A stretch of DNA of 42,822 bases from an uncultured Flammeovirgaceae bacterium (GTDB taxonomy: Bacteria; Bacteroidota; Bacteroidia; Cytophagales; MED-G16), in the NCBI GenBank assembly GCA_913052485.1, contig CAJXDN010000010.1, positions 1 through 42,822 on the forward strand, in the 5' to 3' direction. Below, piece by piece: positions 34,493 to 42,822 of the stretch. The translations under genes were made by a program, and so were the position numbers. Numbering within the stretch: the stretch's first letter is position 1; the number at the start of each line of letters is the position of its first letter. The notes beneath the pieces were generated by a model, which saw only the letters and a list, made by a program, of their open reading frames with translations, did no database searches and was not told where the DNA came from.

Positions 34493-35048
34493 TGTCAATA
34501 TATATCTTGAGGCTAACCCAAATCCAAATTCCTTAAAATTTGTAACAGATAGGATGTTACTTGATGATGGAAAAATCAAAGACTACCCTGATGTTGAGAG
34601 TGCATCAGACTCACCTATTGCAAAACGTTTATTTGAATTTGATTATGTTGAAAGAGTATTTATAATGAGTAACTTCATTACAATAACGAAAAATGATCAA
34701 GTAAATTGGGATGATATAAAGATCGAACTTAAAAATTATATAAAACAACATATTGAAGAAGGAAATAAAATAGTTGATCTTAAAAAAAATGATGTAAAAA
34801 AAGTTTCTTCAAATAAAAAAATTGATAATAAAATTATAGAGATACTAGACGAGTATATAAAACCAGCTGTAGAGCAAGATGGTGGAGCGATTCAATTTGA
34901 ATCATTTGATAAAGGAGTTGTAAAAGTCTCTTTGCAGGGAGCTTGCAGTGGATGTCCATCATCTATGATAACGCTGAAGTCAGGAATTGAAAAACTTTTA
35001 AAAAGATTCATTCCTGAAGTTAACGAAGTCGTTGCAGAAGGTGTTTAA
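34485..35048 (+). CDS. Nfu-type iron-sulfur cluster carrier
   Basis: 187 residues from the second of two adjacent ATGs (34482 and 34485). An N-terminal Nfu_N domain (IYLEANPNPNSLKFVTDRML, about 5-24, up to about residue 85) is joined by a lysine-rich linker to a NifU-like C-terminal domain with KPAVEQDGGAIQFESFDKG and GACSGCPSS (about 150-158). The CxxC pair binds a bridging [4Fe-4S] cluster for delivery to apoproteins. The architecture is like eukaryotic NFU1. The gene overlaps the symporter end by eight bases. Confidence 0.92.
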   Translation: MNNVNIYLEANPNPNSLKFVTDRMLLDDGKIKDYPDVESASDSPIAKRLFEFDYVERVFIMSNFITITKNDQVNWDDIKIELKNYIKQHIEEGNKIVDLKKNDVKKVSSNKKIDNKIIEILDEYIKPAVEQDGGAIQFESFDKGVVKVSLQGACSGCPSSMITLKSGIEKLLKRFIPEVNEVVAEGV

Positions 35049-35052
35049 AACA

Positions 35053-36513
35053 TTAAACTTTTACAGACCAGGTAGTTTGTCCATCTGAATTATCTTTTAA
35101 CTCAATATCAGACTTAAGAAGTTCGTCTCTTATTTTATCAGATTTAATATAGTCTTTAGCTGATCTAGCTATATTTCTTTCTTTTATCTTATTTTCAATA
35201 TCAGTTAACTTAATTGATTTTGATTTTAACATAAGTATATTCAAATCATCAACAAAACTATTTTTTGCTTCTTGAAATACCCCTAATATTTTCCCGTAAT
35301 GATCAAAGAGGTTTATAAGTTTCTCAGCAAAATATTTTGCGGAACTTGTAATTTTTTTATTTACAGCAATAGTGTTAAACTCTCTAATCACATCAAATAA
35401 AACTGAGAAAACACCTGGTGTATTTAGATCATTATCTAAAAAACTCTCAATTTGACTTTTATATTTTTTAAATAATATATCGTACTGATCAGATGGTTGA
35501 GAGTCAATACTTGATTTTATAATTTTATCAGCCAATTTAAGTGAAGAATAAATTTTTATTAAGTTTCCGATAACCTGATGAATAAAAGTATTATTAAAAT
35601 TTAGTACCGATCTATAATGAACGCATAAAATCAAATATTTTAAAATCTCAGAATTGAAATCATTTATAAAATCTCTTCCCTTTATTATATTTCCTAATGA
35701 CTTTGACATCTTTTGATTATCAAAATTTATTAGATTATTATGAACCCAAAAATTTGCAAAAGTGGAAGAAGTTCTACATTCAGATTGAGCTATTTCATTT
35801 TCGTGGTGAGGAAACAATAAATCAGCACCACCCCCATGAATATCAATTTTCGATCCTAGTAATTTATGAGACATCGCAGAGCATTCAATATGCCAGCCGG
35901 GTCTCCCAAAACCCCATGGTGAATTCCAACCTGGATCAGCATCTAATGATGGCTTCCAGAGAACAAAATCCATAGGGTTTTCTTTAATATCATTAATTTT
36001 TACCCTATGTCCAGCAAGCAAATCCTCGATGTTTTTTCCAGATAATTTTCCATACATCTTAAAATTTTTAATTCTAAAAAAAACACTTCCGTCCCTAGAG
36101 TATGCAAAATCTTTAGATATAAGATCTTCTATAAATAAAATTATTTCGTCAATATATTCTGTACATTTAGGAGTAAAAGTCGGTTTTGATATTTTTAAAG
36201 AATTATAATCAACCTCAAATTCTTTGATATATTTTTCAGATATATAGTTTGTAGATACCCCTTCTTCTTTTGACCTGTTGATTATTTTATCATCAATATC
36301 TGTGTAGTTGTAAACATAATTAACTTTTAAACCCATATCCACCAACCTATTTCTTAAGAAATTAAAAAAAATAGGCCCTCTAAAGTTACCAATATGAAGA
36401 AGGTCATAGACTGTAGGTCCACATACGTACATTGATACCTCCCCGTCAATATTTGTGAAAAAATTCTCTTTCTTCTTTCCTAAAGAATTGAAAAGTTTAA
36501 GTGTGTGCCCCAT
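35053..36513 (-). CDS. cysS: Cysteinyl-tRNA synthetase
   Basis: 486 residues, class I aminoacyl-tRNA synthetase. Y-V-C-G-P-T-V-Y-D with zinc Cys (about 29-37), the HIGH-like L-L-H-I-G-N (about 39-44), GRPGWHIECSAM (about 204-215) with the second Cys, and FPHHENEIAQSE (about 234-245) complete the zinc site; KMSKSLGN (about 269-276) is the ATP-binding loop. Length is normal. It is divergent from nusA, leaving 115 bases, and convergent with the Nfu gene (4-base gap). Confidence 0.97.
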   Translation of the reverse strand: MGHTLKLFNSLGKKKENFFTNIDGEVSMYVCGPTVYDLLHIGNFRGPIFFNFLRNRLVDMGLKVNYVYNYTDIDDKIINRSKEEGVSTNYISEKYIKEFEVDYNSLKISKPTFTPKCTEYIDEIILFIEDLISKDFAYSRDGSVFFRIKNFKMYGKLSGKNIEDLLAGHRVKINDIKENPMDFVLWKPSLDADPGWNSPWGFGRPGWHIECSAMSHKLLGSKIDIHGGGADLLFPHHENEIAQSECRTSSTFANFWVHNNLINFDNQKMSKSLGNIIKGRDFINDFNSEILKYLILCVHYRSVLNFNNTFIHQVIGNLIKIYSSLKLADKIIKSSIDSQPSDQYDILFKKYKSQIESFLDNDLNTPGVFSVLFDVIREFNTIAVNKKITSSAKYFAEKLINLFDHYGKILGVFQEAKNSFVDDLNILMLKSKSIKLTDIENKIKERNIARSAKDYIKSDKIRDELLKSDIELKDNSDGQTTWSVKV

Positions 36514-36541
36514 ATATTAATATCCTTTTTTTGTAACAAAG

Positions 36542-36572
36542 TTTGTCTATATTCTAAAAAAAGTTAAGTTTG
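36542..36572 (+). promoter_or_regulatory. Bacteroidota-type promoter for nusA operon
   Basis: TTTG (36542-36545) and TAAGTTTG (36565-36572) are separated by 19 bases and match TTTG-N19-TAnnTTTG exactly. Transcription would start a few bases after 36572, giving a leader of roughly 50 bases before the nusA ATG at 36629, with the hairpin at 36594-36609 inside it. Confidence 0.75.
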
Positions 36573-36593
36573 CGTACTAATTTAATTGGAAGC

Positions 36594-36618
36594 GGGGACA
36601 TTTGTCCCCATTTTTTTT
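36594..36618 (+). terminator. Terminator-like hairpin in the nusA leader (attenuator)
   Basis: GGGGACATTTGTCCCC (36594-36609) folds into a six- to seven-base-pair GC-rich stem with a tiny loop and is followed by eight T residues (36611-36618), the form of an intrinsic terminator on the plus strand. No gene on that strand ends here; the upstream cysS is read in the other direction. The hairpin therefore most probably terminates a fraction of transcripts starting at 36572+, ahead of nusA. Confidence 0.75.
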
Positions 36619-36628
36619 GAAAAATATT

Positions 36629-37870
36629 ATGGATACTAAAGTACTAATACAGACCTTCACAGAATTTGCTAAACAAAAAAACGTCGATAGGCCTACGATG
36701 ATCAGAATATTACAGGACGTTTTCAGAGCTATGATAAAGAAGAGGTTCGAACATGATGAAAATTTTGACATTGTAATTAATGCCGATAAAGGAGACCTTG
36801 AAATAATGAGGTTTAGAGAAATTGTTGATGATAACTCTGAAGATATCTGGGATTTTGATAAGATTAAGCTCTCAGATGCAAAAAAAATTGAAAAAGATTT
36901 TGAAGTTGGTGATGAAGTGGCTGAAGAAATAAAGATTGAAGATTTTGGTAGAAGGGCTGTAATACTTGCAAAACAAACTTTAATTCAAAGGGTAAAAGAC
37001 CTTGAAAAAGAAGTTATTATCAGTAAATATGATGAATTAGCTGGAGAGATAATAACCGGAGAAATATATCAAATTCTCAGTAGAGAAGTTCTATTAGTAG
37101 ATGGAGAGGGTAACGAAATATCTTTACCTAGATCTGAGCAAATTTATAAAGATAAGTATAGGAAGGGTGATACTTTAAGAGGCGTAGTCTCAAGTGTAGA
37201 AATGTTTAGAGGAAATCCTAAAATTACGTTGTCTAGAACAAGCCCACTATTTCTTGAGAAACTTTTTGAAAACGAAGTCCCAGAAATTACAGACGGCCTA
37301 ATAACAATAAAAAAAGTAGTTAGAGAACCTGGAGAAAGAGCTAAAATATGTGTTGAATCTTATGATGATAGAATTGATCCTGTTGGCGCATGTGTCGGAA
37401 TGAATGGGTCAAGAATACACTCTATTGTTAGAGAACTTCAAAATGAAAATATCGACGTTATCAACTACACAGATAATCAAGAATTATATATCTCCAGAGC
37501 TTTAAGCCCTGCTAAAATTACTAACATGAATATTGATAATGAGGAGAAAACCGTGTCGGTATACCTTAAACCTGACCAAGTATCATTAGCAATTGGGAAG
37601 GGTGGACAAAACATTAAGCTAGCTAGTAGACTACTAGATTTAGAAATTGATGTTTTTAGAGAGTTAGATGAATCACAGGAAGAAGATGTTGACATTGAAG
37701 AGTTCTCAGATGAAATAGAAGGTTGGATAATAGATGAGTTAAAAAGAATTGGATTGGATACAGCAAAAGCTGTTATAAATCTTGATAAAGAAGACTTAAT
37801 CAAGAGAGCTGACTTAGAGGAAAGCACCATTGATGAAGTAATATCCACCCTAAAAAAAGAATTTGAGTAA
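36629..37870 (+). CDS. nusA: Transcription termination/antitermination factor NusA
   Basis: 413 residues from the ATG at 36629; an upstream in-frame TTG would lie inside the hairpin and is unlikely. Domains: N-terminal RNA-polymerase-binding region ([20 protein letters not shown], to about 125), S1 ([11 protein letters not shown], about 135-200), KH1 with [18 protein letters not shown] (about 254-271), and KH2 with [20 protein letters not shown] (about 319-338), then an acidic C-terminal tail. The usual upstream partner rimP is absent here. It lies 2 bases before infB. Confidence 0.95.
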   Translation: MDTKVLIQTFTEFAKQKNVDRPTMIRILQDVFRAMIKKRFEHDENFDIVINADKGDLEIMRFREIVDDNSEDIWDFDKIKLSDAKKIEKDFEVGDEVAEEIKIEDFGRRAVILAKQTLIQRVKDLEKEVIISKYDELAGEIITGEIYQILSREVLLVDGEGNEISLPRSEQIYKDKYRKGDTLRGVVSSVEMFRGNPKITLSRTSPLFLEKLFENEVPEITDGLITIKKVVREPGERAKICVESYDDRIDPVGACVGMNGSRIHSIVRELQNENIDVINYTDNQELYISRALSPAKITNMNIDNEEKTVSVYLKPDQVSLAIGKGGQNIKLASRLLDLEIDVFRELDESQEEDVDIEEFSDEIEGWIIDELKRIGLDTAKAVINLDKEDLIKRADLEESTIDEVISTLKKEFE

Positions 37871-37872
37871 AT

Positions 37873-40284
37873 ATGAGTAACAGTAAAAAATTAAGGCTAG
37901 GTCAAGTTGCTAGAAAATTAAATGTTGGTAGAAATACAATAATTAATTATCTGCAAGAGAAGGGATACAATATTGATTCTAACCCTAATACTAAAATTGA
38001 TGACAGCCTATTTGAATTACTCGAAAATGCATTTGAAGATTCTGCCGTTGAAAAAAAGGTTGCTTCTAATATAAAAATTGGTTTAGAGGAGAAGGAACTA
38101 ATCCCAAATGCAGTTGTCAGAGATAGTGATAAGAAGGATGAAAAAAAAGAAACGGAAACAAATAAAGTAGATGACAAAAAAGATGCTAGCCCCAATGAAA
38201 AAAATACTGGAGGAATTAAAATTATAAAAAAAATTAACCTAGATAATAATGATAAAAAGAGAGTAGCTTCATCTGATCAATCTAAAAAGAAAAGAAGACC
38301 AAGAAAAAGAATAATTTCAAACAAGAATCAACCAAAATCAAAAACATCTGTTGAGAGTCAAGAAGATATCGATAAAAAAAATAAAGAAATTCAAGATAAA
38401 ATAAAGTCAACACTTGCTAAACTTAGTGGTTCAAAAGATTCTGATACAAAAAGATCAAAATACAGAAAAGAAAAAAGGACACAACACGCTGAAGCTTTAG
38501 AAGAGGAAAAGATAAAATTAGAACAAGACGCAAAAATATTAAAAGTTACAGAATATATTTCTGCAAATGATTTAGCTAAGCTTATGGATGTCACCGTAAA
38601 TGATGTCATATCGAAATATCTTGAGATAGGTATGTTTGTCTCTATCAATCAACGTCTAGATGCTGAGACAATTAGCATAATTGCTGAGGAGTTCGGTTAT
38701 AAAGTTGAGTTCACAACCTCAGAAGATGATGAGATTGAGGTAGTTGAAGAGGTTGATAAAGAAGAAGACCTATCCCCTAGAGCTCCAATCGTTACCATAA
38801 TGGGTCATGTCGACCATGGTAAGACATCATTATTAGATTATATAAGAAACTCAAGAGTAACTGAGGGTGAAGCTGGTGGTATAACACAACACATTGGAGC
38901 ATATGATGTCGAGACTAAAAGTGGACAGAGAATTGCCTTCCTTGATACACCAGGACACGAAGCATTTACTGCTATGAGAGCCAGAGGAGCAAAAATTACT
39001 GACATAGTAATCATTGTAATAGCTGCAGATTCTACAGTCATGCCTCAAACTAAAGAAGCAATAAATCATAGTAAGGTAGCTGACGTACCTATAGTTTTTG
39101 CAATCAATAAAATCGATACGCCCAACGCTAACATTAATAAGGTTAAAGAAGACCTATCAAATAATAATATTCTGGTTGAAGATTGGGGGGGCAAGTACCA
39201 GTGTCAAGAAGTATCTGCGATGACGGGGCAAGGTGTGGAAGAATTACTAGAAAAAGTTTTGTTAGAAGCTGAACTTTTAGAATTAAAAGCTAACTCAAAT
39301 AAAAAAGCTACCGGAACCGTTGTAGAGTCTGAACTTGATAAAGGAAGAGGATACCTTACTACAATTATGGTGCAGGGAGGAACATTAAATAAGGGAGATA
39401 TTGTTTTAGCTGGGGCTCAACATGGAAAAGTCAAAGCTCTATTTGATCACAGAGGAAAAGAAAAAACAAAAGTAGGACCAGCTACACCAATACTAATGCT
39501 TGGTTTAAGTGGGGCACCTCAGGCTGGTGATAATTTCAATGTATTTGAAACTGATAAAGAGGCCAGGGAACTTGCTACAAAAAGAGAACAGCTAATAAGA
39601 GAGCAGAAACTTAGGACAAAGAAACATGTTACCTTGGATGAGATTGGAAGGAGATTAGCTCTTGGTAGCTTCAAAGAACTTAACGTTGTCCTAAAAGGAG
39701 ATGTAGACGGTTCTATCGAAGCGTTATCAGACTCCCTAGAGAAATTATCATCAGATGAAATATCTGTAAATATTATACACAGAGGAGTAGGACAAATTAC
39801 AGAATCCGATGTATTACTCGCTTCTGCATCAGATGCTATCATTATTGGATTCCAAGTTAGACCATCTCTCAACGCGAGGAATTTAGCAGAGAAAGAAGGA
39901 ATTGACATAAGATTATATTCAATAATTTATGAAGCAATTAATGAGTTGAAGGCTGCTATGGAAGGGATGCTTGAACCAACTGAAGAAGAAAAAATAATGG
40001 GTAATGTTGAGGTAAGAGAAACTTATAAAATATCTAAAATTGGAACAATAGCTGGGTGCTATGTTACTAATGGTAATATTATAAGAAAAAACAAAATAAG
40101 ATTAATAAGAGACGGTATTGTTATCTTGACTGGAAAAGTAAAACAATTAAAAAGATTTAAAGAGGATGCTAACGAAGTTAAATCTGGATTTGAATGTGGT
40201 ATAAGCATTGAAGATTTTAATGATATAAAAGTTGGTGATATTATAGAATCATACGAAATACAAGAAATCAAAAGAAAACTTTAA
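37873..40284 (+). CDS. infB: Translation initiation factor IF-2
   Basis: 803 residues. An N-terminal helix-turn-helix-like segment ([20 protein letters not shown], to about 50) and a long, charged Lys/Glu/Asp-rich linker lead to IF2_N and the GTPase domain: G1 [11 protein letters not shown] (about 313-323), G3 DTPGHEAFT (about 358-366), G4 N-K-I-D (about 412-415) and G5 S-A-M. Domains II, III and IV follow to the C-terminus. The protein is somewhat short compared with many Bacteroidota IF-2 proteins because of the linker. Places fMet-tRNA on the ribosome. Confidence 0.97.
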   Translation: MSNSKKLRLGQVARKLNVGRNTIINYLQEKGYNIDSNPNTKIDDSLFELLENAFEDSAVEKKVASNIKIGLEEKELIPNAVVRDSDKKDEKKETETNKVDDKKDASPNEKNTGGIKIIKKINLDNNDKKRVASSDQSKKKRRPRKRIISNKNQPKSKTSVESQEDIDKKNKEIQDKIKSTLAKLSGSKDSDTKRSKYRKEKRTQHAEALEEEKIKLEQDAKILKVTEYISANDLAKLMDVTVNDVISKYLEIGMFVSINQRLDAETISIIAEEFGYKVEFTTSEDDEIEVVEEVDKEEDLSPRAPIVTIMGHVDHGKTSLLDYIRNSRVTEGEAGGITQHIGAYDVETKSGQRIAFLDTPGHEAFTAMRARGAKITDIVIIVIAADSTVMPQTKEAINHSKVADVPIVFAINKIDTPNANINKVKEDLSNNNILVEDWGGKYQCQEVSAMTGQGVEELLEKVLLEAELLELKANSNKKATGTVVESELDKGRGYLTTIMVQGGTLNKGDIVLAGAQHGKVKALFDHRGKEKTKVGPATPILMLGLSGAPQAGDNFNVFETDKEARELATKREQLIREQKLRTKKHVTLDEIGRRLALGSFKELNVVLKGDVDGSIEALSDSLEKLSSDEISVNIIHRGVGQITESDVLLASASDAIIIGFQVRPSLNARNLAEKEGIDIRLYSIIYEAINELKAAMEGMLEPTEEEKIMGNVEVRETYKISKIGTIAGCYVTNGNIIRKNKIRLIRDGIVILTGKVKQLKRFKEDANEVKSGFECGISIEDFNDIKVGDIIESYEIQEIKRKL

Positions 40285-40294
40285 ATTTGTAATT

Positions 40295-40678
40295 ATGGCT
40301 AATAAGGAAAAAAACAAATACTCAGTATCTGAATTAGTTGAATTTGAGAAACTTATTCTCGGAAAAATGGAGAATGCACAGAAGGAGCTTGATTTTATTA
40401 AAGAATCTTTACTGAGAAGTAACCTATCCGGGACTGATTCAACACAAGGAGCGTTAAAAACACTTGAAGATGGGGCTGATACTATGGAGAAAGAGAGTCT
40501 AAGCCAACTTGCCGGCAGACAACAAAAATTTATTTCTAATCTAGAGAAGGCATTAATTAGGATAAAAAATGGAACTTACGGAATATGCAAAGACTCGGGC
40601 AAGCTTATTGATAAAAAGAGATTGAGAGCAGTTCCACATGCCACACAATCAATTGAGGCAAAACTAAAAAGAGGATAA
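40295..40678 (+). CDS. TraR/DksA-family protein with degenerate zinc finger
   Basis: 127 residues. An N-terminal coiled-coil hairpin (about 14-80, with FEKLILGKMENAQKELDFIK) and a C-terminal region GTYGICKDSGKLIDKKRLR-AVPHATQSIE (residues about 97-123) match DksA-type proteins, but only one of the four zinc-binding cysteines is present. Loss of three of the cysteines is common in Bacteroidota members. DksA proteins bind RNA polymerase in the secondary channel and alter the response to ppGpp; whether this protein does is not known. Lies 10 bases after infB. Confidence 0.85.
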   Translation: MANKEKNKYSVSELVEFEKLILGKMENAQKELDFIKESLLRSNLSGTDSTQGALKTLEDGADTMEKESLSQLAGRQQKFISNLEKALIRIKNGTYGICKDSGKLIDKKRLRAVPHATQSIEAKLKRG

Positions 40679-40681
40679 ATC

Positions 40682-41245
40682 TTGAATTCTTTAGAATCTA
40701 ATGTAGAATCACTAATATTTTGTTCACCAAAACCAATAAAAATTGTCGATATAATTAATACTTTTAAAGAGAGTGAAAAAGAACATTACAGTGAGGAATC
40801 TATTTTAAAATGTATTAAAAAAATTCAAAAAAAATTCAGTGATATAAAGTTTTCATTTGAAATAGTTGAATCTGGAGGAGGTTATCAATTTTTGACAAAA
40901 AATGAATTTTCTAGGTTAACCGAGATAATGCTAAAACAACAATCAAGAAGGAGACTGTCAATTTCTGCTCTAGAGACTCTATCAATTATTGCCTATAAAC
41001 AACCCGTGACAAAATCAGAAGTTGAAAAAATAAGAGGAGTTAACTGTGACTACACAATTCAGAAACTTTTAGAGAAAGAGTTAATAAATATAGATGGTAA
41101 GTCAGATAAAGTAGGCAGGCCGCTAATTTATTCAACAAGCGAAAGATTTATGGACTACTTTGGAATAAATAATTTAGATCAATTACCAACAATAAAAGAT
41201 TTTCAGTCCGAAGAAAATTCAATTGGAAATGAAAGAGAAGTCTAG
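40682..41245 (+). CDS. scpB: Segregation and condensation protein B
   Basis: 187 residues with a TTG start. Two winged-helix domains: the first from VESLIFCSPKPIKIVDIINTF (about 8-28), the second from RRRLSISALETLSIIAYKQPV (about 88-108) with the signature ISALETLSIIAYKQPVTKSEVEKIRGVNCDYT in which I quote only parts. L-G-R-P-L-I-Y-like K-V-G-R-P-L-I-Y-S-T-S-E-R-F-M-D-Y-F-G completes it. ScpB works with ScpA and Smc in chromosome organisation; scpA is not adjacent. Ends overlapping the next gene by 17 bases. Confidence 0.93.
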   Translation: MNSLESNVESLIFCSPKPIKIVDIINTFKESEKEHYSEESILKCIKKIQKKFSDIKFSFEIVESGGGYQFLTKNEFSRLTEIMLKQQSRRRLSISALETLSIIAYKQPVTKSEVEKIRGVNCDYTIQKLLEKELINIDGKSDKVGRPLIYSTSERFMDYFGINNLDQLPTIKDFQSEENSIGNEREV

Positions 41246-41948
41246 CTCTAATACTATCCGATTAAATAAATTTATATCTAATACAAGCTTTTATTCTAGA
41301 AGAGAAGCTGATAAACTAATAACTAAAGGTAGAGTTACAGTAAACGGTTCTTTATGCACAAAATTAGGAATAAAAATAAATTTAAATGACTCTGTCAAAG
41401 TTGATGGAAAAGTTTTTGAGCCAAAAAGAAAAGTTTATATTTTACTTAATAAGCCAAAAGATTTTTGTACAAACACAAACACTAATAAAACTAAAAAGTC
41501 TGCAAAAGAGCTAATAAAAAATATAAACCAAGAAATAGTTTCTGTTGGAAATTTAAGCTACCAAACAACTGGATTAGTCTTTTATACAAATGATTTAGAA
41601 TTAAAAGAAAAACTTTTAAATTCAACCAATCAAGTGAAGGTAATCTATAGTTTAGTTCTAAATAAAAATATATCTGAAGATGATATAAAAAAAATCAAAG
41701 AATGCACCAATATTGATACTACTATTGTTAGGATAAATAAAGTCGAGAGATTAAATAATAAAAATGAGTTCGGATTAGAAACTTACGTATATGATGATGA
41801 TATTCTTAAAATAGTTTTTGAAAAAACAAATACTAAAATTATCAAATTAGATCGAGTCTTATTTGGCCCCTTCTCAAAAAAAGATTTACCTAGAGGAAAG
41901 TGGAGAATGCTAAATAAAATAGAAGTAAGAAACTTAAAATTGTTATAA
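41229..41948 (+). CDS. RsuA/RluB-family protein lacking the catalytic Asp
   Basis: 239 residues from MKEKSSSNTIRL (41229; a TTG two codons earlier is also possible). An N-terminal S4 RNA-binding domain (RLNKFISNTSFYSRREADKL, about 11-60) is followed by a pseudouridine-synthase domain. In the catalytic motif, where RsuA/RluB proteins have V-G-R-L-D-x-x-T-x-G-L-L, this one has VGNLSYQTTGLVFYTND (106-122): Asp is replaced by Ser110 (codon AGC, 41556-41558), and the Arg of the motif by Asn. Rest of the fold, including LDRVLFGPF and D-L-P-R-G-K-W-R, is present. It probably binds rRNA but does not isomerise uridine. Confidence 0.85.
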   Translation: MKEKSSSNTIRLNKFISNTSFYSRREADKLITKGRVTVNGSLCTKLGIKINLNDSVKVDGKVFEPKRKVYILLNKPKDFCTNTNTNKTKKSAKELIKNINQEIVSVGNLSYQTTGLVFYTNDLELKEKLLNSTNQVKVIYSLVLNKNISEDDIKKIKECTNIDTTIVRINKVERLNNKNEFGLETYVYDDDILKIVFEKTNTKIIKLDRVLFGPFSKKDLPRGKWRMLNKIEVRNLKLL

Positions 41949-41957
41949 TTGTTTAAA

Positions 41958-42704
41958 ATGAATAAAATTAATATTTATAATAATAGTTATGATGGCTCAA
42001 AAGATCTCGCAAAGATACTTATCAAAGAAATTAACTCAATTATATTAAAAAAGGGGTATTGTACAATAGGACTTCCAACAGGTAATTCACCAGTAAAACT
42101 ATATGAAGAATTAGTAAACTCATATAAAAATAATTTAATCCAATTTAAAAATGTTATACTCTTCAACCTAGATGAGTTCTATCCAATTAGAAAAGATAAC
42201 AAATATTGCTACCGTAATTATTTATATGATCACTTATTGGATCATGTTGATTTTAATGAGAAAAATCTTTATTTCCTTGATAGTGAAATTAAAGAGGAGA
42301 AATTAGCTAATTACTGCGATTTATTTGAAAAAAAAATCATTGAAGTTGGTGGATTAGATATACAAGTTTTAGGTATAGGAATTAATGGACATATTGGGTT
42401 TAATGAACCAGGATCAAAAATAGAATCGAAAACTAGAAAAGTTAAAATAAGTAACGAATCTTACAAGACTATATCGAAGGATTTTAAGGAGACAAATAAC
42501 ATCCCAAGAGAAGCATTAACCTTAGGTATAGAAACCATACTATCTTCTTATAAGATTTATCTTATGGCCTGGGGAAATAATAAATCATCAATAATTAAAA
42601 AGGCAATAAAAGGAGAAATTACTAGTTCCTATCCAGCTTCGTACCTCAAGAAACATAATGATGTTACCTACTTTTTAGATGAGATGTCGTCTTCAAAGTT
42701 ATAA
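41958..42704 (+). CDS. nagB: Glucosamine-6-phosphate deaminase
   Basis: 248 residues from MNKINIYNN at 41958. Deaminates and isomerises glucosamine 6-phosphate to fructose 6-phosphate and ammonia, linking amino-sugar use to glycolysis. Motifs: C-T-I-G-L-P-T-G-N-S-P (about 33-43) for phosphate binding, F-N-L-D-E-F-Y-P-I with catalytic Asp (about 68-76), and G-I-G-I-N-G-H-I-G-F-N-E-P (about 135-147) with the catalytic His and Glu. No other nag or chitin gene is in the window. Its end overlaps a convergent drug-efflux gene by six bases. Confidence 0.93.
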   Translation: MNKINIYNNSYDGSKDLAKILIKEINSIILKKGYCTIGLPTGNSPVKLYEELVNSYKNNLIQFKNVILFNLDEFYPIRKDNKYCYRNYLYDHLLDHVDFNEKNLYFLDSEIKEEKLANYCDLFEKKIIEVGGLDIQVLGIGINGHIGFNEPGSKIESKTRKVKISNESYKTISKDFKETNNIPREALTLGIETILSSYKIYLMAWGNNKSSIIKKAIKGEITSSYPASYLKKHNDVTYFLDEMSSSKL

Positions 42705-42822
42705 GCTAGCTGATTTTGAAAAGAATTTAAGAATAAAAACACCTGAAACAATTAACATTAATCCTAGAACTGCAGGCACATCTAGCGACTGGTTATACCT
42801 AAAGTATCCAATTAATGAAATT
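42699..42822 (-). CDS. SMR-family multidrug transporter, C-terminal fragment (cut by window end)
   Basis: About 40 codons read on the minus strand end in a TAA at 42701-42699 and stay open to the window end. The translation contains FRYNQSLDVPAVLGLMLIVS and continues GVFILKFFSKSASL. This is the typical fourth helix of small multidrug resistance proteins (EmrE/QacE/SugE family): Q-x-L-D-x-P-A-x-x-G-x-x-L-I-x-x-G-V. The N-terminal three helices, including the membrane Glu, lie beyond the window. These proteins exchange protons for quaternary ammonium compounds or guanidinium. Confidence 0.75.
   Translation of the reverse strand, partial: ISLIGYFRYNQSLDVPAVLGLMLIVSGVFILKFFSKSASL

Noticed and set aside
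37477-37848. A long minus-strand open frame within nusA (similar ones lie inside infB and htpG)
   Set aside because: Serine- and isoleucine-rich translation typical of the complement of a Lys/Glu/Asp-rich gene. The sense-strand genes are certain, and there are no ribosome sites or family motifs.

Overview
This is an AT-rich, gene-dense window from a member of the Bacteroidota, most likely a marine or otherwise streamlined lineage of the Flavobacteriales. The placement rests on several points. The block nusB - YtxH - DUF1573 - yajC - YbbR-like - coaE is typical of that group. NusB carries a long N-terminal extension, a DUF4293 membrane protein is present, and the DksA-like protein has lost most zinc-finger cysteines. 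Two promoters fit the Bacteroidota form TTTG-N19-TAnnTTTG exactly. No rRNA operon, transposase, integrase or CRISPR array was found.

Layout. (1) 1-1944 is an accessory region built from repeats of a tRNA-His(GTG) 3' end. The window opens inside a tRNA-His; a 63-bp exact copy of its 3' part and flank returns at 705-767, and two decayed copies follow near 1295-1375 and 1894-1944. Each interval between copies holds one small gene: two unknown envelope proteins and an isoprenylcysteine-methyltransferase-like membrane protein. The first two units carry three short iteron-like repeats each, whose sequence differs between units but matches within a unit. This resembles the attachment sites of integrative elements and is the most unusual part of the window. 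(2) 2015-7050 is a group of small secreted or lipoprotein genes, mostly of unknown function (DUF4242, two NTF2/SnoaL-like lipoproteins, an SMP-30/gluconolactonase-like lipoprotein). (3) 7145-12210 holds a thioesterase and the minus-strand housekeeping block coaE to nusB, plus a leucine-dehydrogenase-family gene. (4) 12269-16538 holds two convergent ABC exporter half-transporters and truA. (5) 16580-23407 runs on the plus strand: DUF4293, htpG, a MORN-like protein, lipB, RNase R and a polyprenyl diphosphate synthase. rpmA and rplU follow on the minus strand. (6) 23974-24286 is the only long non-coding gap; it carries the rplU promoter and the leader of nrdB-nrdA. (7) 27651-36513 holds apbE, ruvB, queG, batD-like, aroC, a dicarboxylate/amino-acid symporter, a Nfu-type Fe-S scaffold and cysS. 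(8) 36514-42704 is a plus-strand run led by a promoter and a terminator-like hairpin: nusA, infB, dksA-like, scpB, an RsuA/RluB-family protein that lacks the catalytic aspartate, and nagB. The window ends in the C-terminus of an SMR-family drug transporter on the minus strand.

Most genes are core functions: translation and RNA processing (cysS, nusA, infB, rplU, rpmA, truA, rnr, queG), deoxynucleotide supply (nrdAB), cofactors (coaE, lipB, nfu, apbE), chromosome maintenance (ruvB, scpB), isoprenoids and aromatic amino acids. Neighbouring genes commonly overlap at ATGA junctions, and several convergent pairs share their stop codons, so the genome appears compact. The best leads for new biology are the tRNA-His cassette array with co-varying iterons, the nusA leader attenuator, and the apparently catalytically dead pseudouridine synthase homologue.
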